Assembly (NCBI GenBank): GCA_013153495.1
Contig: JAADEH010000012.1
Span: 124,001-188,000, forward strand
Reading direction: 5' to 3'
Length of the DNA: 64,000 bases
Source: Aquificota bacterium
Lineage (GTDB): Bacteria; Aquificota; Aquificia; Aquificales; Aquificaceae
In this document: in pieces, positions 24,982 to 33,312 of the stretch
How positions within the stretch are numbered: position 1 is the first letter of the stretch
Layout: every line of letters starts with the position of its first letter
Notes under the pieces: generated by a model
Database searches by the model: none
Told to the model about the DNA's origin: nothing
Seen by the model: only the letters and a program-made list of their open reading frames with translations
Program-made: the position numbers and the translations under genes

Positions 24982-25563
24982 TCACCTGCGGTTGAAGAGG
25001 GCTTTCAGGGTGGTTTTTTTTACTTCCTCGACGAGTTTTTTCCGGGGTATGGTGAGCATGTTCATCTCCCACAGTATGAAGAGTCTTTCTATGGAACCTA
25101 CTATGATGCTGAGGGCTACTTCCGGGGTTACGGATATTTGTCCCTTTTTGTAGGCTTCACGGAACATGTTTATGAGAAGGTTTCCCGGTAGGCGTCCGTT
25201 GTTGCCGTTGTGTCTGAGTATGTGATACACGGTCAGAAATCTGAAGGCGTCGGGGTTTTCGAAGGCGTAATTTATGAGGACTTCGATTAGCTTGGAAATC
25301 CTTGACTTTATGTCCCTCTGGGTGAGAACTTCCTCCCTGATGAGCAGGTTTATGTCGTTGGAAATTTTCGCTATCAGGTAGTTAACTATTTCGTCCTTGC
25401 TGGTGAAGTGTCTGTATATAGCTCCTTCGGTAATCCCCACTCTGCGGGCTATGTCCTTTATGGTCGTGCCTTTGAAACCCTTCTTTGAAAAGAGTCTCAG
25501 AGCCACGATGGAAATCTTTTCCTTAGTGGGAGTAAGCTCCCAGGTTCTTCCTTTCCCACTCAT
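24982..25563 (-). CDS. TetR/AcrR family regulator
   Basis: The 193-residue protein has an N-terminal TetR helix-turn-helix (ISIVALRLFSKKGFKGTTIK, then RRVGITEGAIYRHFTSKDEI). An alpha-helical ligand domain follows. The ATG at 25563 overlaps the end of nirDL by 41 bases, so expression is tied to the nir operon unless an internal promoter exists. Its ligand and targets are unknown. Placement after the heme d1 genes suggests, but does not prove, a role in controlling them. Confidence 0.85.
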   Translation of the reverse strand: MSGKGRTWELTPTKEKISIVALRLFSKKGFKGTTIKDIARRVGITEGAIYRHFTSKDEIVNYLIAKISNDINLLIREEVLTQRDIKSRISKLIEVLINYAFENPDAFRFLTVYHILRHNGNNGRLPGNLLINMFREAYKKGQISVTPEVALSIIVGSIERLFILWEMNMLTIPRKKLVEEVKKTTLKALFNRR

Positions 25564-26533
25564 AAAACTCCTCCGAAAAGAGCTTTACCCTCCTCTTCTT
25601 GAACTCCCTCGTGGAAAACAGGACTGCGTAATCTATGGGTTTTATGACCTCTTTAAGTTCTCGGGCAAACTCGAGGACTTCTTCCCTGCTGTGTCCGTGA
25701 ACCATGGAGAAGAGGTTGAACTTCCACAGCTCGCTGGTGGTTCTCCGGTAGCAGTGGGATACGCTCCTGTAAGAGGCTAAGAGCTGTCCTGCCTCATCTA
25801 CTCTGTCCTCGGGAACCTGCCAAACGACCATTCCGTTAGCTTTGAAACCGACCTTACGGTGGTAAAGGATTGCGGAGAACCTACGCATTATGCCTCTTTC
25901 TTTCAAACTTCTCAGGTGCTTTACGAGTTCCTCCTCCGTGATAGACATCTCCCGTGCGAGTTTGCCAAAAGGTCTCGGCTCCAAGGGAATATCTTCCTGA
26001 GTGCGCTTTATGACTTCCCTCTCAAGGGGAGAGATGGGATGAGGTTTGCTTTCTACCACGGGTTTTATCTCTTCCTTTTCCTTTAAGTCGGTGTAGTCGA
26101 GACGAACTCCTATCTTGTAGGTCTTGATTGTTCTTAGGACTGCGAACTCCTCCACACCGCACAGGTCCGCTATAAGTTCTACCGTCTCCTCGAGGGAGAG
26201 TTTCGAGTCCGGCGGAACCGCAAGGGTGAACCAGAGGTTAAAGGTGTGCTCACGCTCGTAGTTGTGGCTCACACCTGGGTGGGTGTTTACGAAGTTCGCT
26301 ACCTCTTCTATGCGTTCGGGATTGACTTTAAAAGCCACGAGGGAGCTGTCGTATCCCACAGCCCTGGTGTCGTATATGGGCGATATCTGCCTTATTATTT
26401 TGTCTTCTTTGAGCTTTTTGAGGGTTTCCAGCAGGGCGTCCTCTTCAATTCCGAGCCTCTTTGCAATTTCCGTAAAGGGTCTTTGGGTTATGGGTATGTC
26501 CTTTTGAACCTCTTTTAGAACCTTATCGAGCAT
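25523..26533 (-). CDS. nirDL: fused siroheme decarboxylase NirD-NirL (Lrp/AsnC-like)
   Basis: This 336-residue protein contains two similar halves of about 160 residues. The repeats start KDIPITQRPFTEIAKRLGIE and EDIPLEPRPFGKLAREMSIT, each an Lrp-type helix-turn-helix followed by an RAM-like alpha/beta domain with a conserved His (GVSHNYEREHTFNLW, SVSHCYRRTTSELWKFN). NirDL/GH (and AhbAB) remove acetate carboxyls from siroheme to give didecarboxysiroheme on the way to heme d1. It overlaps SUMT by 11 bases. With no separate nirG/H in view, this single fusion probably does the whole step. Confidence 0.9.
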   Translation of the reverse strand: MLDKVLKEVQKDIPITQRPFTEIAKRLGIEEDALLETLKKLKEDKIIRQISPIYDTRAVGYDSSLVAFKVNPERIEEVANFVNTHPGVSHNYEREHTFNLWFTLAVPPDSKLSLEETVELIADLCGVEEFAVLRTIKTYKIGVRLDYTDLKEKEEIKPVVESKPHPISPLEREVIKRTQEDIPLEPRPFGKLAREMSITEEELVKHLRSLKERGIMRRFSAILYHRKVGFKANGMVVWQVPEDRVDEAGQLLASYRSVSHCYRRTTSELWKFNLFSMVHGHSREEVLEFARELKEVIKPIDYAVLFSTREFKKRRVKLFSEEFYEWERKNLGAYSH

Positions 26534-27287
26534 GATAGACCTCCTCCGCTTTGAGGTTGGTAAGAAGCTCCGACAGCTCCTTTTGAAGCCTTACGACCTC
26601 TCCCACGACCATTATTGCGGGTGGGTTCACCGGTGGCGGTTCCGTGGCTACCTCCTTAAGGGTGGATACGGTAACTCTCTGTTGGGGCGTCGTTCCTCTC
26701 TCCACGAAGGCTACGGGTTCGTCGGGATTTCTGCCGGAAGCTATAAGCTCTTTGGCTATTCTCTGTCTGTTCCTGACTCCCATAAGGATTACGAGGGTGT
26801 CTATTTCCCGAAAGGCGAGCCAGTTTACCCTCTTTTCCTTTCCTGTCGCTTCGTGTCCGGTGATTACCGCAAAGGAAGAGGCTATTCCCCTGAAGGTTAA
26901 AGGTATGCCTGCGTAAGCGGGGACCGAGTATAGGGAGCTGACCCCGGGGACTATCTCGTAGGGTATGCCGTGTCTTTTTAGGTAGAGGGCTTCTTCCCCT
27001 CCTCTCCCGAAAACGAAGGGGTCTCCACCCTTGAGCCTGACGACTACCTCGTGGGTGCTTGCGTAGTAAACCAGAAGTCTGTTTATCTCCTCCTGCGGTA
27101 TGGTGTGCTTACCGTCGCTCTTTCCCACATATACGAGCTTGCAGGCGGGTTTCGTGTAGTGAAGTGCTTCTTCCGATATGAGTCTATCGTATAGAACCAC
27201 ATCCGCTTCGTGGAGAACCTTGACTGCCTTCAGCGTCAATAACTCCGGGTCCCCCGGACCTGCTCCCACCAGATAAACTTTACCCAT
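26523..27287 (-). CDS. cobA: uroporphyrinogen-III C-methyltransferase (SUMT, NirE/CobA role)
   Basis: The 254-residue protein has the SUMT signatures VYLVGAGPGDPELLTLKAV at the N-terminus, RLKGGDPFVFGRGGEEA, VPGVSSLYSVPAYAGIPLTF and TLVILMGVRN. It methylates uroporphyrinogen III at C2 and C7 with SAM to make precorrin-2. Placement between nirF and nirDL identifies it as the methyltransferase for heme d1 (NirE function), though it may also feed siroheme or cobalamin. No oxidase/ferrochelatase is fused. Three bases separate it from nirF. Confidence 0.93.
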   Translation of the reverse strand: MGKVYLVGAGPGDPELLTLKAVKVLHEADVVLYDRLISEEALHYTKPACKLVYVGKSDGKHTIPQEEINRLLVYYASTHEVVVRLKGGDPFVFGRGGEEALYLKRHGIPYEIVPGVSSLYSVPAYAGIPLTFRGIASSFAVITGHEATGKEKRVNWLAFREIDTLVILMGVRNRQRIAKELIASGRNPDEPVAFVERGTTPQQRVTVSTLKEVATEPPPVNPPAIMVVGEVVRLQKELSELLTNLKAEEVYHAR

Positions 27288-27290
27288 AGC

Positions 27291-28337
27291 TCAACCTCCC
27301 TTGATGAAAACCCCCGAGGGGGTCATGGCGGGGAACTCCTCGAGAACCTCCAAGTCCGGAACGGATACTTTCTTGAGCTTGTTCTCGTAGTAGGAAGATA
27401 TGTAAATGAACTTTCCGTCGGGTGTAAAGCGGAAGTGGAGTATCCTCCTGCCGAGGGGAACGCTTTTCAGAACTCTGAGAGTTTCCCTGTCTATTAGGGT
27501 CAGGTAATCCTCCTTATCACCGCTAAAGTTAACCGCTAAATACCTTCCGTCGGGAGACACGGACACGAATACGGGAAGACCTACAACCTCTACAGAGCCT
27601 TCGTAGGTAAAGCTTTCGAGGTTAACCACGTGAACCTTCCTATCACCCACCGCAGGTATGTAGGCGTAATTCCGGTAAACTCCCCACAGACCGAAGTGGG
27701 GAACTTTGAAAACCACCTCCTCTTTATCCTTTCTGAACTTCACCTTACGGTATGAAAAGTCTTTCAGACTCAAAACTCCCACAGAGCTTTCCTTGAAGAA
27801 ACCCACTATGTATCTGTCTCCGGCGATGAGGGCATCGAAGGGCACCCTTCCTACACCTTTTAGTTCCTTGACCTTCTTAAGGTTTTCACAATCAACCACC
27901 CAGACGGAGTCCTTATCCATAAGGGAAAAGACCAGGAGGTTTTTATAGCTCTTTATACCCACATTCTTGGAACCTGTTATGAACTCCTTAACTACCTTAA
28001 GGTCGTCGTTCAGAAACACCACCGTATGGGGGGCATAGTTTGCCACCGCTATCCTGTTTGAGCAGAAGGTAAAGCCTATGGTGCTCTTTCCCACTTTGAC
28101 CTTCTCTAAGAGGCTGTCCTTAGAAGTGTCTATCTTGGAGAGGTATCCGTCCCTGCTTATGAGGTAGGCGAACTTTCCCTTGAACTTCAGGGTTGCATGG
28201 TTTAGGTTTCCGAGGTCTTTTATGCGGTGAATACCTTTACCTTCTATAACTGCCACGCTCCCCTGCTCTCTCTCCACCACATAGACCTTTACCCCGAAGG
28301 ACAGAGATACGAGCAGTAGCAGTATCAGAGGTAGCAT
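27291..28337 (-). CDS. nirF: heme d1 biosynthesis protein NirF
   Basis: From the ATG at 28337 the protein has 348 residues. It opens with a signal peptide (MLPLILLLLVSLSFG), then forms an eight-bladed cytochrome cd1-type propeller (GSVAVIEGKGIHRIKDLG, VSVSPDGRYLAVNFSGDKED). It lacks any CxxCH. NirF is a periplasmic dehydrogenase/chaperone-like protein acting late in heme d1 formation. The longer in-frame start at 28430 lies deep in nirJ and precedes the signal peptide, so it is rejected. It overlaps nirJ by 13 bases. Confidence 0.88.
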   Translation of the reverse strand: MLPLILLLLVSLSFGVKVYVVEREQGSVAVIEGKGIHRIKDLGNLNHATLKFKGKFAYLISRDGYLSKIDTSKDSLLEKVKVGKSTIGFTFCSNRIAVANYAPHTVVFLNDDLKVVKEFITGSKNVGIKSYKNLLVFSLMDKDSVWVVDCENLKKVKELKGVGRVPFDALIAGDRYIVGFFKESSVGVLSLKDFSYRKVKFRKDKEEVVFKVPHFGLWGVYRNYAYIPAVGDRKVHVVNLESFTYEGSVEVVGLPVFVSVSPDGRYLAVNFSGDKEDYLTLIDRETLRVLKSVPLGRRILHFRFTPDGKFIYISSYYENKLKKVSVPDLEVLEEFPAMTPSGVFIKGG

Positions 28338-29413
28338 GCCGGGTCCTCCCCGAAGTAGTCTCCGGTGGCATAGTAGGCTCTTGCACGGGAGTTCCCGTTG
28401 CATATGTCCAAGTAGGGGCAGACGGAGCACTTACCCTTTACCTTGCGGGGTCTTTCCCTGAGTTTTGAAAGGAGTCCGTTGGAGTGCCATATCTCGGAAA
28501 AGCTTTTCTCCCTTAAATTTCCGATGCTGTGGAAGAAGAAGGGGTCGGGCTTGACGTTTCCCCTGTGGTCTATGTTGACCAGCCTTACACCTGCCTGATT
28601 GCCCCCCCAGACTTTAAGGTTTTCGTAGAGAAGGTTCGATCTGTCGGGATAGCGTTCCTTAAAGATTTGGTATAGCAAAACCGCATCGGTTTCGTTGTTC
28701 CCCGTTACGACCTCCAAGGAAGCTCCCCTCTCTACCAGGTCTATGGCTCTTTCCACCACGAAACGGGCGAGTTTTCGGTATTCTTCCCTCTCCACACCTG
28801 AGAGTTTCAAGCCCCTGCCGGAGTAAACGAGGTGGGAGATATAGAGCTTCGGGACTTCAAGTTCTAAGGCAAGGTCGAAAATGAAAGGAAGACTTCGGGC
28901 TGTTTGAGGTGTGAGGGTGAACCTAAGACCTACCTTTATGCCTCTTTCCCTGCACAGCAAAACCGCATTCAGGGCTTCCTCGAAGGAGTGCCTTTTTCCA
29001 CGGAAGAGGTCGTGAACCTCTGGGGTTCCGTCTATGCTTATCCCTACATAGTCGAAGCTCTCCTTTATCCTGTCGATGTTTTCCTTGTTTATCAAAAGCC
29101 CGTTGGTGGAAAGGTATGTTTTTATGCCTTTTGACCTTAAAAGGTTGGAAATTTCGTATATGTCTTCTCTAAGAAGCGGCTCTCCTCCGGACAGAACCGC
29201 AAAGCGCACTCCCTCGCTTATCAGCTCTTCGGAAATTCTGTCTATCTCATCGAGGGAAATATCTTCAGACTTGTCCTGATTGGCGGAAGAGTAGCAGTGC
29301 TTGCAGTATAGGTTGCACCTGTTGGTTAGGTTCCATATCAGGATTACTCCGGGGAAAGGTTTCACCCGCTCTCCCTTTAAAGCCTTTCTCACATACTCAG
29401 TTATTCTGAGCAT
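28325..29413 (-). CDS. nirJ: heme d1 biosynthesis radical SAM protein NirJ
   Basis: The 362-residue protein has NLTNRCNLYCKHCYS, the radical-SAM C-x3-C-x2-C site, near residue 30, AVLSGGEPLLREDIYE, and a C-terminal SPASM-like set of cysteines (VKGKCSVCPYLDICNGNSRA) near residue 330. NirJ removes propionate side chains of didecarboxysiroheme to leave the keto groups of heme d1. The order nirJ-nirF-SUMT-nirDL supports the call. It overlaps the V4R gene by 17 bases. Confidence 0.9.
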   Translation of the reverse strand: MLRITEYVRKALKGERVKPFPGVILIWNLTNRCNLYCKHCYSSANQDKSEDISLDEIDRISEELISEGVRFAVLSGGEPLLREDIYEISNLLRSKGIKTYLSTNGLLINKENIDRIKESFDYVGISIDGTPEVHDLFRGKRHSFEEALNAVLLCRERGIKVGLRFTLTPQTARSLPFIFDLALELEVPKLYISHLVYSGRGLKLSGVEREEYRKLARFVVERAIDLVERGASLEVVTGNNETDAVLLYQIFKERYPDRSNLLYENLKVWGGNQAGVRLVNIDHRGNVKPDPFFFHSIGNLREKSFSEIWHSNGLLSKLRERPRKVKGKCSVCPYLDICNGNSRARAYYATGDYFGEDPACYL

Positions 29414-29894
29414 CTTTCAGCTCCAGCTTCACCTCGCAAACCCCTTCTCCCATGGCGTTGCACTTGGTTTCGTAGGCTTTCACTCTTCGTTTTAGGAAGT
29501 TCTCCAGCACTCCCGCTACAAAACCCACCTCAAAGTGGCAAATCCTCTCCCCTATGTTGGGCATACCGCTACAGGTTATACATTCCTCGAGCCTGAAAAC
29601 CGCAACCTCCTCCTCCACCCTCTCGGGAAGGAGCAAACCTATCTTTGAGTCCTTGACGAAGGCTTCTATTTCCTCGAGGTAGCTTTTCAAGTCCGCTCGT
29701 GGAACGGTTTTTCCCACAGCCTTGCCGAGTTCCCTACCTGCATTCTGGAAGAGGACGACCGCTCCCCTATTTCCCATTAACTCCTTCAGATACATTCCCG
29801 AGTAAAGGCGGAAGGCTCTGAACACGGATAGGGGAATTTCCTCACCGAGAGTAGGTCTGTGGACGTTCCCTATAATTTTTAGCAAATCACTCAT
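29397..29894 (-). CDS. V4R (4-vinyl reductase) domain protein in the nir cluster
   Basis: From the ATG at 29894 this is a 165-residue single-domain protein. The C-terminal half carries the V4R pattern: RLEECITCSGMPNIGERICH, FEVGFVAGVLENFL, and YETKCNAMGEGVCEV, with cysteines at C-x2-C and further positions that could bind a metal or tetrapyrrole. V4R domains occur in bacteriochlorophyll BchJ, in BssR-like regulators and in hydrocarbon-sensing proteins, and bind small or tetrapyrrole-like ligands. In this cluster, between nirN and nirJ, a job in handling heme d1 intermediates is plausible. A TTG two codons earlier is possible. Confidence 0.75.
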   Translation of the reverse strand: MSDLLKIIGNVHRPTLGEEIPLSVFRAFRLYSGMYLKELMGNRGAVVLFQNAGRELGKAVGKTVPRADLKSYLEEIEAFVKDSKIGLLLPERVEEEVAVFRLEECITCSGMPNIGERICHFEVGFVAGVLENFLKRRVKAYETKCNAMGEGVCEVKLELKDAQNN

Positions 29895-31536
29895 TGCCAA
29901 GCTCCTTTATGTAAGCGAGCAAAGCCTCAACCTCTTCCGGAGTTAGGGGTATCCTCGGCATGGCGTTTCTTCTGTATCCCAAGAGCTTTGAAGTCTCCTC
30001 GGGGTTGAGCATCTGGGAAACTATCTGAGCCTCGGTTCTGTTCTTGGCTATCCATCTGAAGGGCGGACCGAAGGCTTCCTCTCTCTGGTGGTGGCATCCC
30101 CAGCACTTGTTCATGAAAACCTCGTATCCCAGAAGGTAAGGGTAAAACTTCCTGCTTTTGAGGACATAGTTGTATTTACCCGCAGGATATTTTGCCTCCA
30201 CTTTTCCTACGGGCTTTAAGGTCAGGGGGTTGTAAATCAGAAGTCCGCTTTCCTTACCAACCACGCTAAGGTAGGCAAACCTGCCGTCGGGGGTGAACTC
30301 CACGTGGGTGGCAACACCCGAGTCCGTTATCCTTATCTTCTCCACCCGAAGGGTCCTTTTATCTAAGAGGGTAAAAATTCCGTCTCCGTTATCTATCCAG
30401 AGGTGAGGAACCGCAGGAGAGGTGCGAACGAAAAAACCCTCCGAACCCGTGTCCACACTTTTTACAAGTTCCCAATCGTATAGCTTCCAGATGCTCACCA
30501 GCGGGGAACCTATGTGCCGTGTGGCAAAGTAAAAATTACCCCCGCTATACCAGAAGCCTGCGGAGAAGAGATGGGGCATAGCAACTTCCTTCTCAAAGAC
30601 CTTCTCGAGGGTGTCGAGCCTGTAAACCGACAGCTTCCTCTCCGTGCGGGAGCTACCCACTATGAATTTCTCGAAGGGGTCTATGAAAAAGTCCTCGAGG
30701 GCTAAGTCTATATCCCGATAAGTTACTTTCCCTTCCTCGGATATGAAGGCTACCTTCGGAAGGTCCCGGAAGGTGAGGACGAAACCACCCTTGGAACTGA
30801 GCTCGTAAACCGCACCCGGTCTTGCGGGAAGCTTTATCTCCTTGATAGGTTTTAGGTCGGTGTTTAAAAGGACCGCTTTCGGCGGTAGGATACAGCTTGC
30901 TATCAGGACACCCTTCGGAGAAAGAGCTATGTTTCTCATATACACGCAGGCTCTGACCTGATAAAGAGGTCTTCCTTCGGTTAGGGAATAGACGACGACA
31001 TGACCGTCCCTTGCGGGAACGAAGAACCTATCCTCGGAGAACTTAACACCACCGTGAACGTTTTTGAAGGAAAAGCTGTCTAAGACTTTAGTGCCTTCCA
31101 AGAGGAGTATCCTATGAGCACCTTTGTCAACAGCAACCACGAGGTTTTTCAGGTTATTTATGGAGAGATTTTTAGGTTCTCTCTTGAGCTTTGTGTGGCT
31201 CCTCTCTATGTCCCTGACCGTGTAGCTTATCTCATCTGCGGGGGAGGTTATGTAGGCTATTATGCTGTCTATCTGTTCCTTTGACAGGTGCCTGAAGGCA
31301 GGCATAGTGGTGGCGGGTATGCCTTTCCTTATAACCTCGAAGAGGTCTTTATAACTCTTCTTCCTAAGAAATTCGGGAATTAACGGCGGAGCGGTTTTGC
31401 CTATTCTCCGCTCGTGATGACAGTCTGCACAGTGTTGAAGATACAAGCTCCTCCCATCTTGGGCAAAGGAAAAGAGAAAAAGGAAAAAAAGGGAAAGGGA
31501 GGGGGCGAGGGAGCGTGGTGAGATGAGAGGAGCCAT
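29887..31536 (-). CDS. nirN: NirN-like d1 protein with N- and C-terminal cytochrome c domains
   Basis: This 549-residue protein has a signal peptide, then a cytochrome c domain with CADCH at about residue 36 and PATTMPAFRHLS supplying a Met ligand. A d1-type eight-bladed propeller follows (about 100-450). A second cytochrome c domain at about 460-549 has CWGCH and NAMPRIPLTPEEVEALL. NirN normally has one c domain plus the propeller and works in the last dehydrogenation and transfer of heme d1 to NirS. The extra C-terminal c domain could replace a separate NirC/NirM electron carrier. It follows nirS by 11 bases and overlaps V4R by 8. Confidence 0.82.
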   Translation of the reverse strand: MAPLISPRSLAPSLSLFFLFLFSFAQDGRSLYLQHCADCHHERRIGKTAPPLIPEFLRKKSYKDLFEVIRKGIPATTMPAFRHLSKEQIDSIIAYITSPADEISYTVRDIERSHTKLKREPKNLSINNLKNLVVAVDKGAHRILLLEGTKVLDSFSFKNVHGGVKFSEDRFFVPARDGHVVVYSLTEGRPLYQVRACVYMRNIALSPKGVLIASCILPPKAVLLNTDLKPIKEIKLPARPGAVYELSSKGGFVLTFRDLPKVAFISEEGKVTYRDIDLALEDFFIDPFEKFIVGSSRTERKLSVYRLDTLEKVFEKEVAMPHLFSAGFWYSGGNFYFATRHIGSPLVSIWKLYDWELVKSVDTGSEGFFVRTSPAVPHLWIDNGDGIFTLLDKRTLRVEKIRITDSGVATHVEFTPDGRFAYLSVVGKESGLLIYNPLTLKPVGKVEAKYPAGKYNYVLKSRKFYPYLLGYEVFMNKCWGCHHQREEAFGPPFRWIAKNRTEAQIVSQMLNPEETSKLLGYRRNAMPRIPLTPEEVEALLAYIKELGNE

Positions 31537-31547
31537 CGGACCTCACC

Positions 31548-33197
31548 TCAATAGATGTCGTTGGTGGTGGTATATACGTTGAATATGCCCGTGGGTGTCC
31601 TGACCCAGTCTCCCGTAATCACTTCCTTAATCTTCATGGTTCTGTCGTCGAAGACCACTATGGCGGTGGGCTTGTCCTTCCTACCCCACACAGAGACCCA
31701 GACCTCCTTTCCATACATGTCGAACTCGGGGTGGACTATCCTTCCGTCTATGTTCTTGTATCCCTTCTTCTTAAGCTCTTCTATAACGTCTATGGTCTTG
31801 ATTACCTTGAGGCTGTCCTTGTCTATAACGTAGAGTTGTCTTTGGAGCTTGGGGTCCGCACTGAGGGTTCTGTCAACCCAGATGTGGGGGGAGTTGGGGT
31901 GGGTCTTCACAAAGAGGGTTCCTCCTCCGGGACCGGGAAGCTCGACGTTGGCTACCAGCTTCCATGCGTATCTCGACCTGTTGACGGGGTCGGTTCCTAT
32001 GCAGGCGACGTTGTTAGAGCCGAGGTGTCCAGTGCACCAGACGGGTCCGAACCTCGGATGGACGAAGTTTGCTCCCCTTCCCGGGTGGGGTTTGACACCG
32101 GTCTCTATCTCCGCAACGAATTTCTTTTCTACCGAGTCTATGACTATTACCTTGTTCCTCATGTTTGCGGCGACGAGGAAGTATCTCTTGGAAAGGTCCC
32201 AGCCTCCGTCGTGGAGAAACCTCTCGGCATCTATGATGTGCATCTTTATGTTGGTGGGGTCTTTGTAGTTGACTATGAGAACCTTTCCGGGTTCCTTGTT
32301 GCTGACTATCCACTCCGTATCGTGGTGGGAGGCGACTATTGAAGCTACCCTCGCTTCACGAACATACTCGTTGGTGTCCCATGTGTAGTCGCTCGTGTCT
32401 ATTATCTTCAGGGGTTCGAGGGTTTGACCGTCCAGAAGGACGAAGCTGGGAGGCCAGTAGCAACCCACTATGGCGAGTTTGTCCATGTAGTCTCCCTTCG
32501 GTCCCTTATACTTGCTGGTGTCTATGGAACGAGCATCGTAGCAAACCTTTACCTCAGCAACCTTGTCGGGCTTCTTCATCCAGAGGTCTATGAGGGTTGC
32601 CTTTCCGTCCCTTCCTATTGTCAGGAAGTATCTTCCCGTTCCTGAGGAACGGAATATGTGAACCGCAAATCCGGTATCGACTATGGAGACGAGCTTTTTT
32701 GTGTCTCCGTCTATTATGGCTACCTTGCCCACATCCCTGAGTATCACTCCCATGAAGTTCTTCCAGTTGAGTTTGTGCTCGGGCTTTTTGGGTCTTGCCT
32801 CCGGGGGAACATAGACCTTCCACCACTTCTTCATGTCATCGAGGGACATGAGGGGAGGCTCAGGGGGTTCGTGCATAAGATACTTTGCTATGAGCTTAAT
32901 CTCCTCCTTCGAGAGTATTCCCTGCCTTCCCCAGTCCGGCATTCCACCGGGTGTTCCGTTGGTTATTATGGTTTCCAGATACTTGAGACCCCTCTGTCGG
33001 GTTATGTCGGGCGTTAGGGCTGGTCCCGTTGCACCTTTTCTGAGCATACCGTGGCAACCCGCACATCGGTCAAAGTAGATTTGGGTAGCCTTCTTCATCT
33101 CCTCCGGGGTCAGCTTAGGAACACTACCACCTTGGGCTACAAAGGAAAAACCCAAGGAGAGGACACCTGCCACAACACCGAGCTTGACAGCCTTCAT
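31548..33197 (-). CDS. nirS: cytochrome cd1 nitrite reductase NirS
   Basis: The 549-residue protein from ATG 33197 has a signal peptide, a cytochrome c domain with CAGCH near residue 46, and a d1 propeller. The d1 landmarks are FAVHIFRSSGTGRYFLTIGR (proximal His), ASHHDTEWIVSNKEPGKVL and GANFVHPRFGPVWCTGHLGS (distal His sites). NirS reduces nitrite to nitric oxide in the periplasm. The start is set by AGGAGG seven bases upstream; a GTG two codons earlier is less likely. A sigma-70-like promoter and shared regulatory motif lie at 33237-33288. It heads the heme d1 cluster. Confidence 0.96.
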   Translation of the reverse strand: MKAVKLGVVAGVLSLGFSFVAQGGSVPKLTPEEMKKATQIYFDRCAGCHGMLRKGATGPALTPDITRQRGLKYLETIITNGTPGGMPDWGRQGILSKEEIKLIAKYLMHEPPEPPLMSLDDMKKWWKVYVPPEARPKKPEHKLNWKNFMGVILRDVGKVAIIDGDTKKLVSIVDTGFAVHIFRSSGTGRYFLTIGRDGKATLIDLWMKKPDKVAEVKVCYDARSIDTSKYKGPKGDYMDKLAIVGCYWPPSFVLLDGQTLEPLKIIDTSDYTWDTNEYVREARVASIVASHHDTEWIVSNKEPGKVLIVNYKDPTNIKMHIIDAERFLHDGGWDLSKRYFLVAANMRNKVIVIDSVEKKFVAEIETGVKPHPGRGANFVHPRFGPVWCTGHLGSNNVACIGTDPVNRSRYAWKLVANVELPGPGGGTLFVKTHPNSPHIWVDRTLSADPKLQRQLYVIDKDSLKVIKTIDVIEELKKKGYKNIDGRIVHPEFDMYGKEVWVSVWGRKDKPTAIVVFDDRTMKIKEVITGDWVRTPTGIFNVYTTTNDIY

Positions 33198-33236
33198 AAC
33201 CACACCTCCTACTCCTGATTTATGTCATATAAAGTA

Positions 33237-33265
33237 AATATGCACTCACTTATGATTGTTGTCAA
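33237..33265 (-). promoter_or_regulatory. sigma-70-like promoter of nirS
   Basis: On the minus strand TTGACA (33260-33265) and CATATT (33237-33242) are spaced by 17 bases, 40 bases before the nirS ATG. The -35 is perfect, the -10 matches four of six. It overlaps a GATTG-TTGT-CAATC inverted repeat (33254-33267) and sits just downstream of the palindrome TTAATG-AC-CATTAA (33270-33283). This layout suits an activator bound next to the -35 box. Confidence 0.55.
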
Positions 33266-33268
33266 TCC

Positions 33269-33288
33269 GTTAATGACCATTAACTCAT
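33269..33288 (-). promoter_or_regulatory. putative operator shared with the NO reductase operon (nirS copy)
   Basis: On the minus strand the sequence is ATGAGTTAATGGTCATTAAC. The NO reductase operon has ATGAGTAAATGGTCTTAAAC at 36528-36547: 17 of 20 bases agree. It contains a 14-base palindrome (33270-33283). Probably an operator for a nitrate/NO-responsive regulator; which one is unknown. Confidence 0.5.
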
Positions 33289-33312
33289 AAATATTGAGAA
33301 TAAGTTTCTGTA

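Noticed and set aside
33254-33267. FNR/DNR box upstream of nirS
   Set aside because: GATTG-TTGT-CAATC is a perfect inverted repeat but does not match TTGAT-N4-ATCAA; it overlaps the -35 box, so it may be only a promoter feature or a divergent operator.
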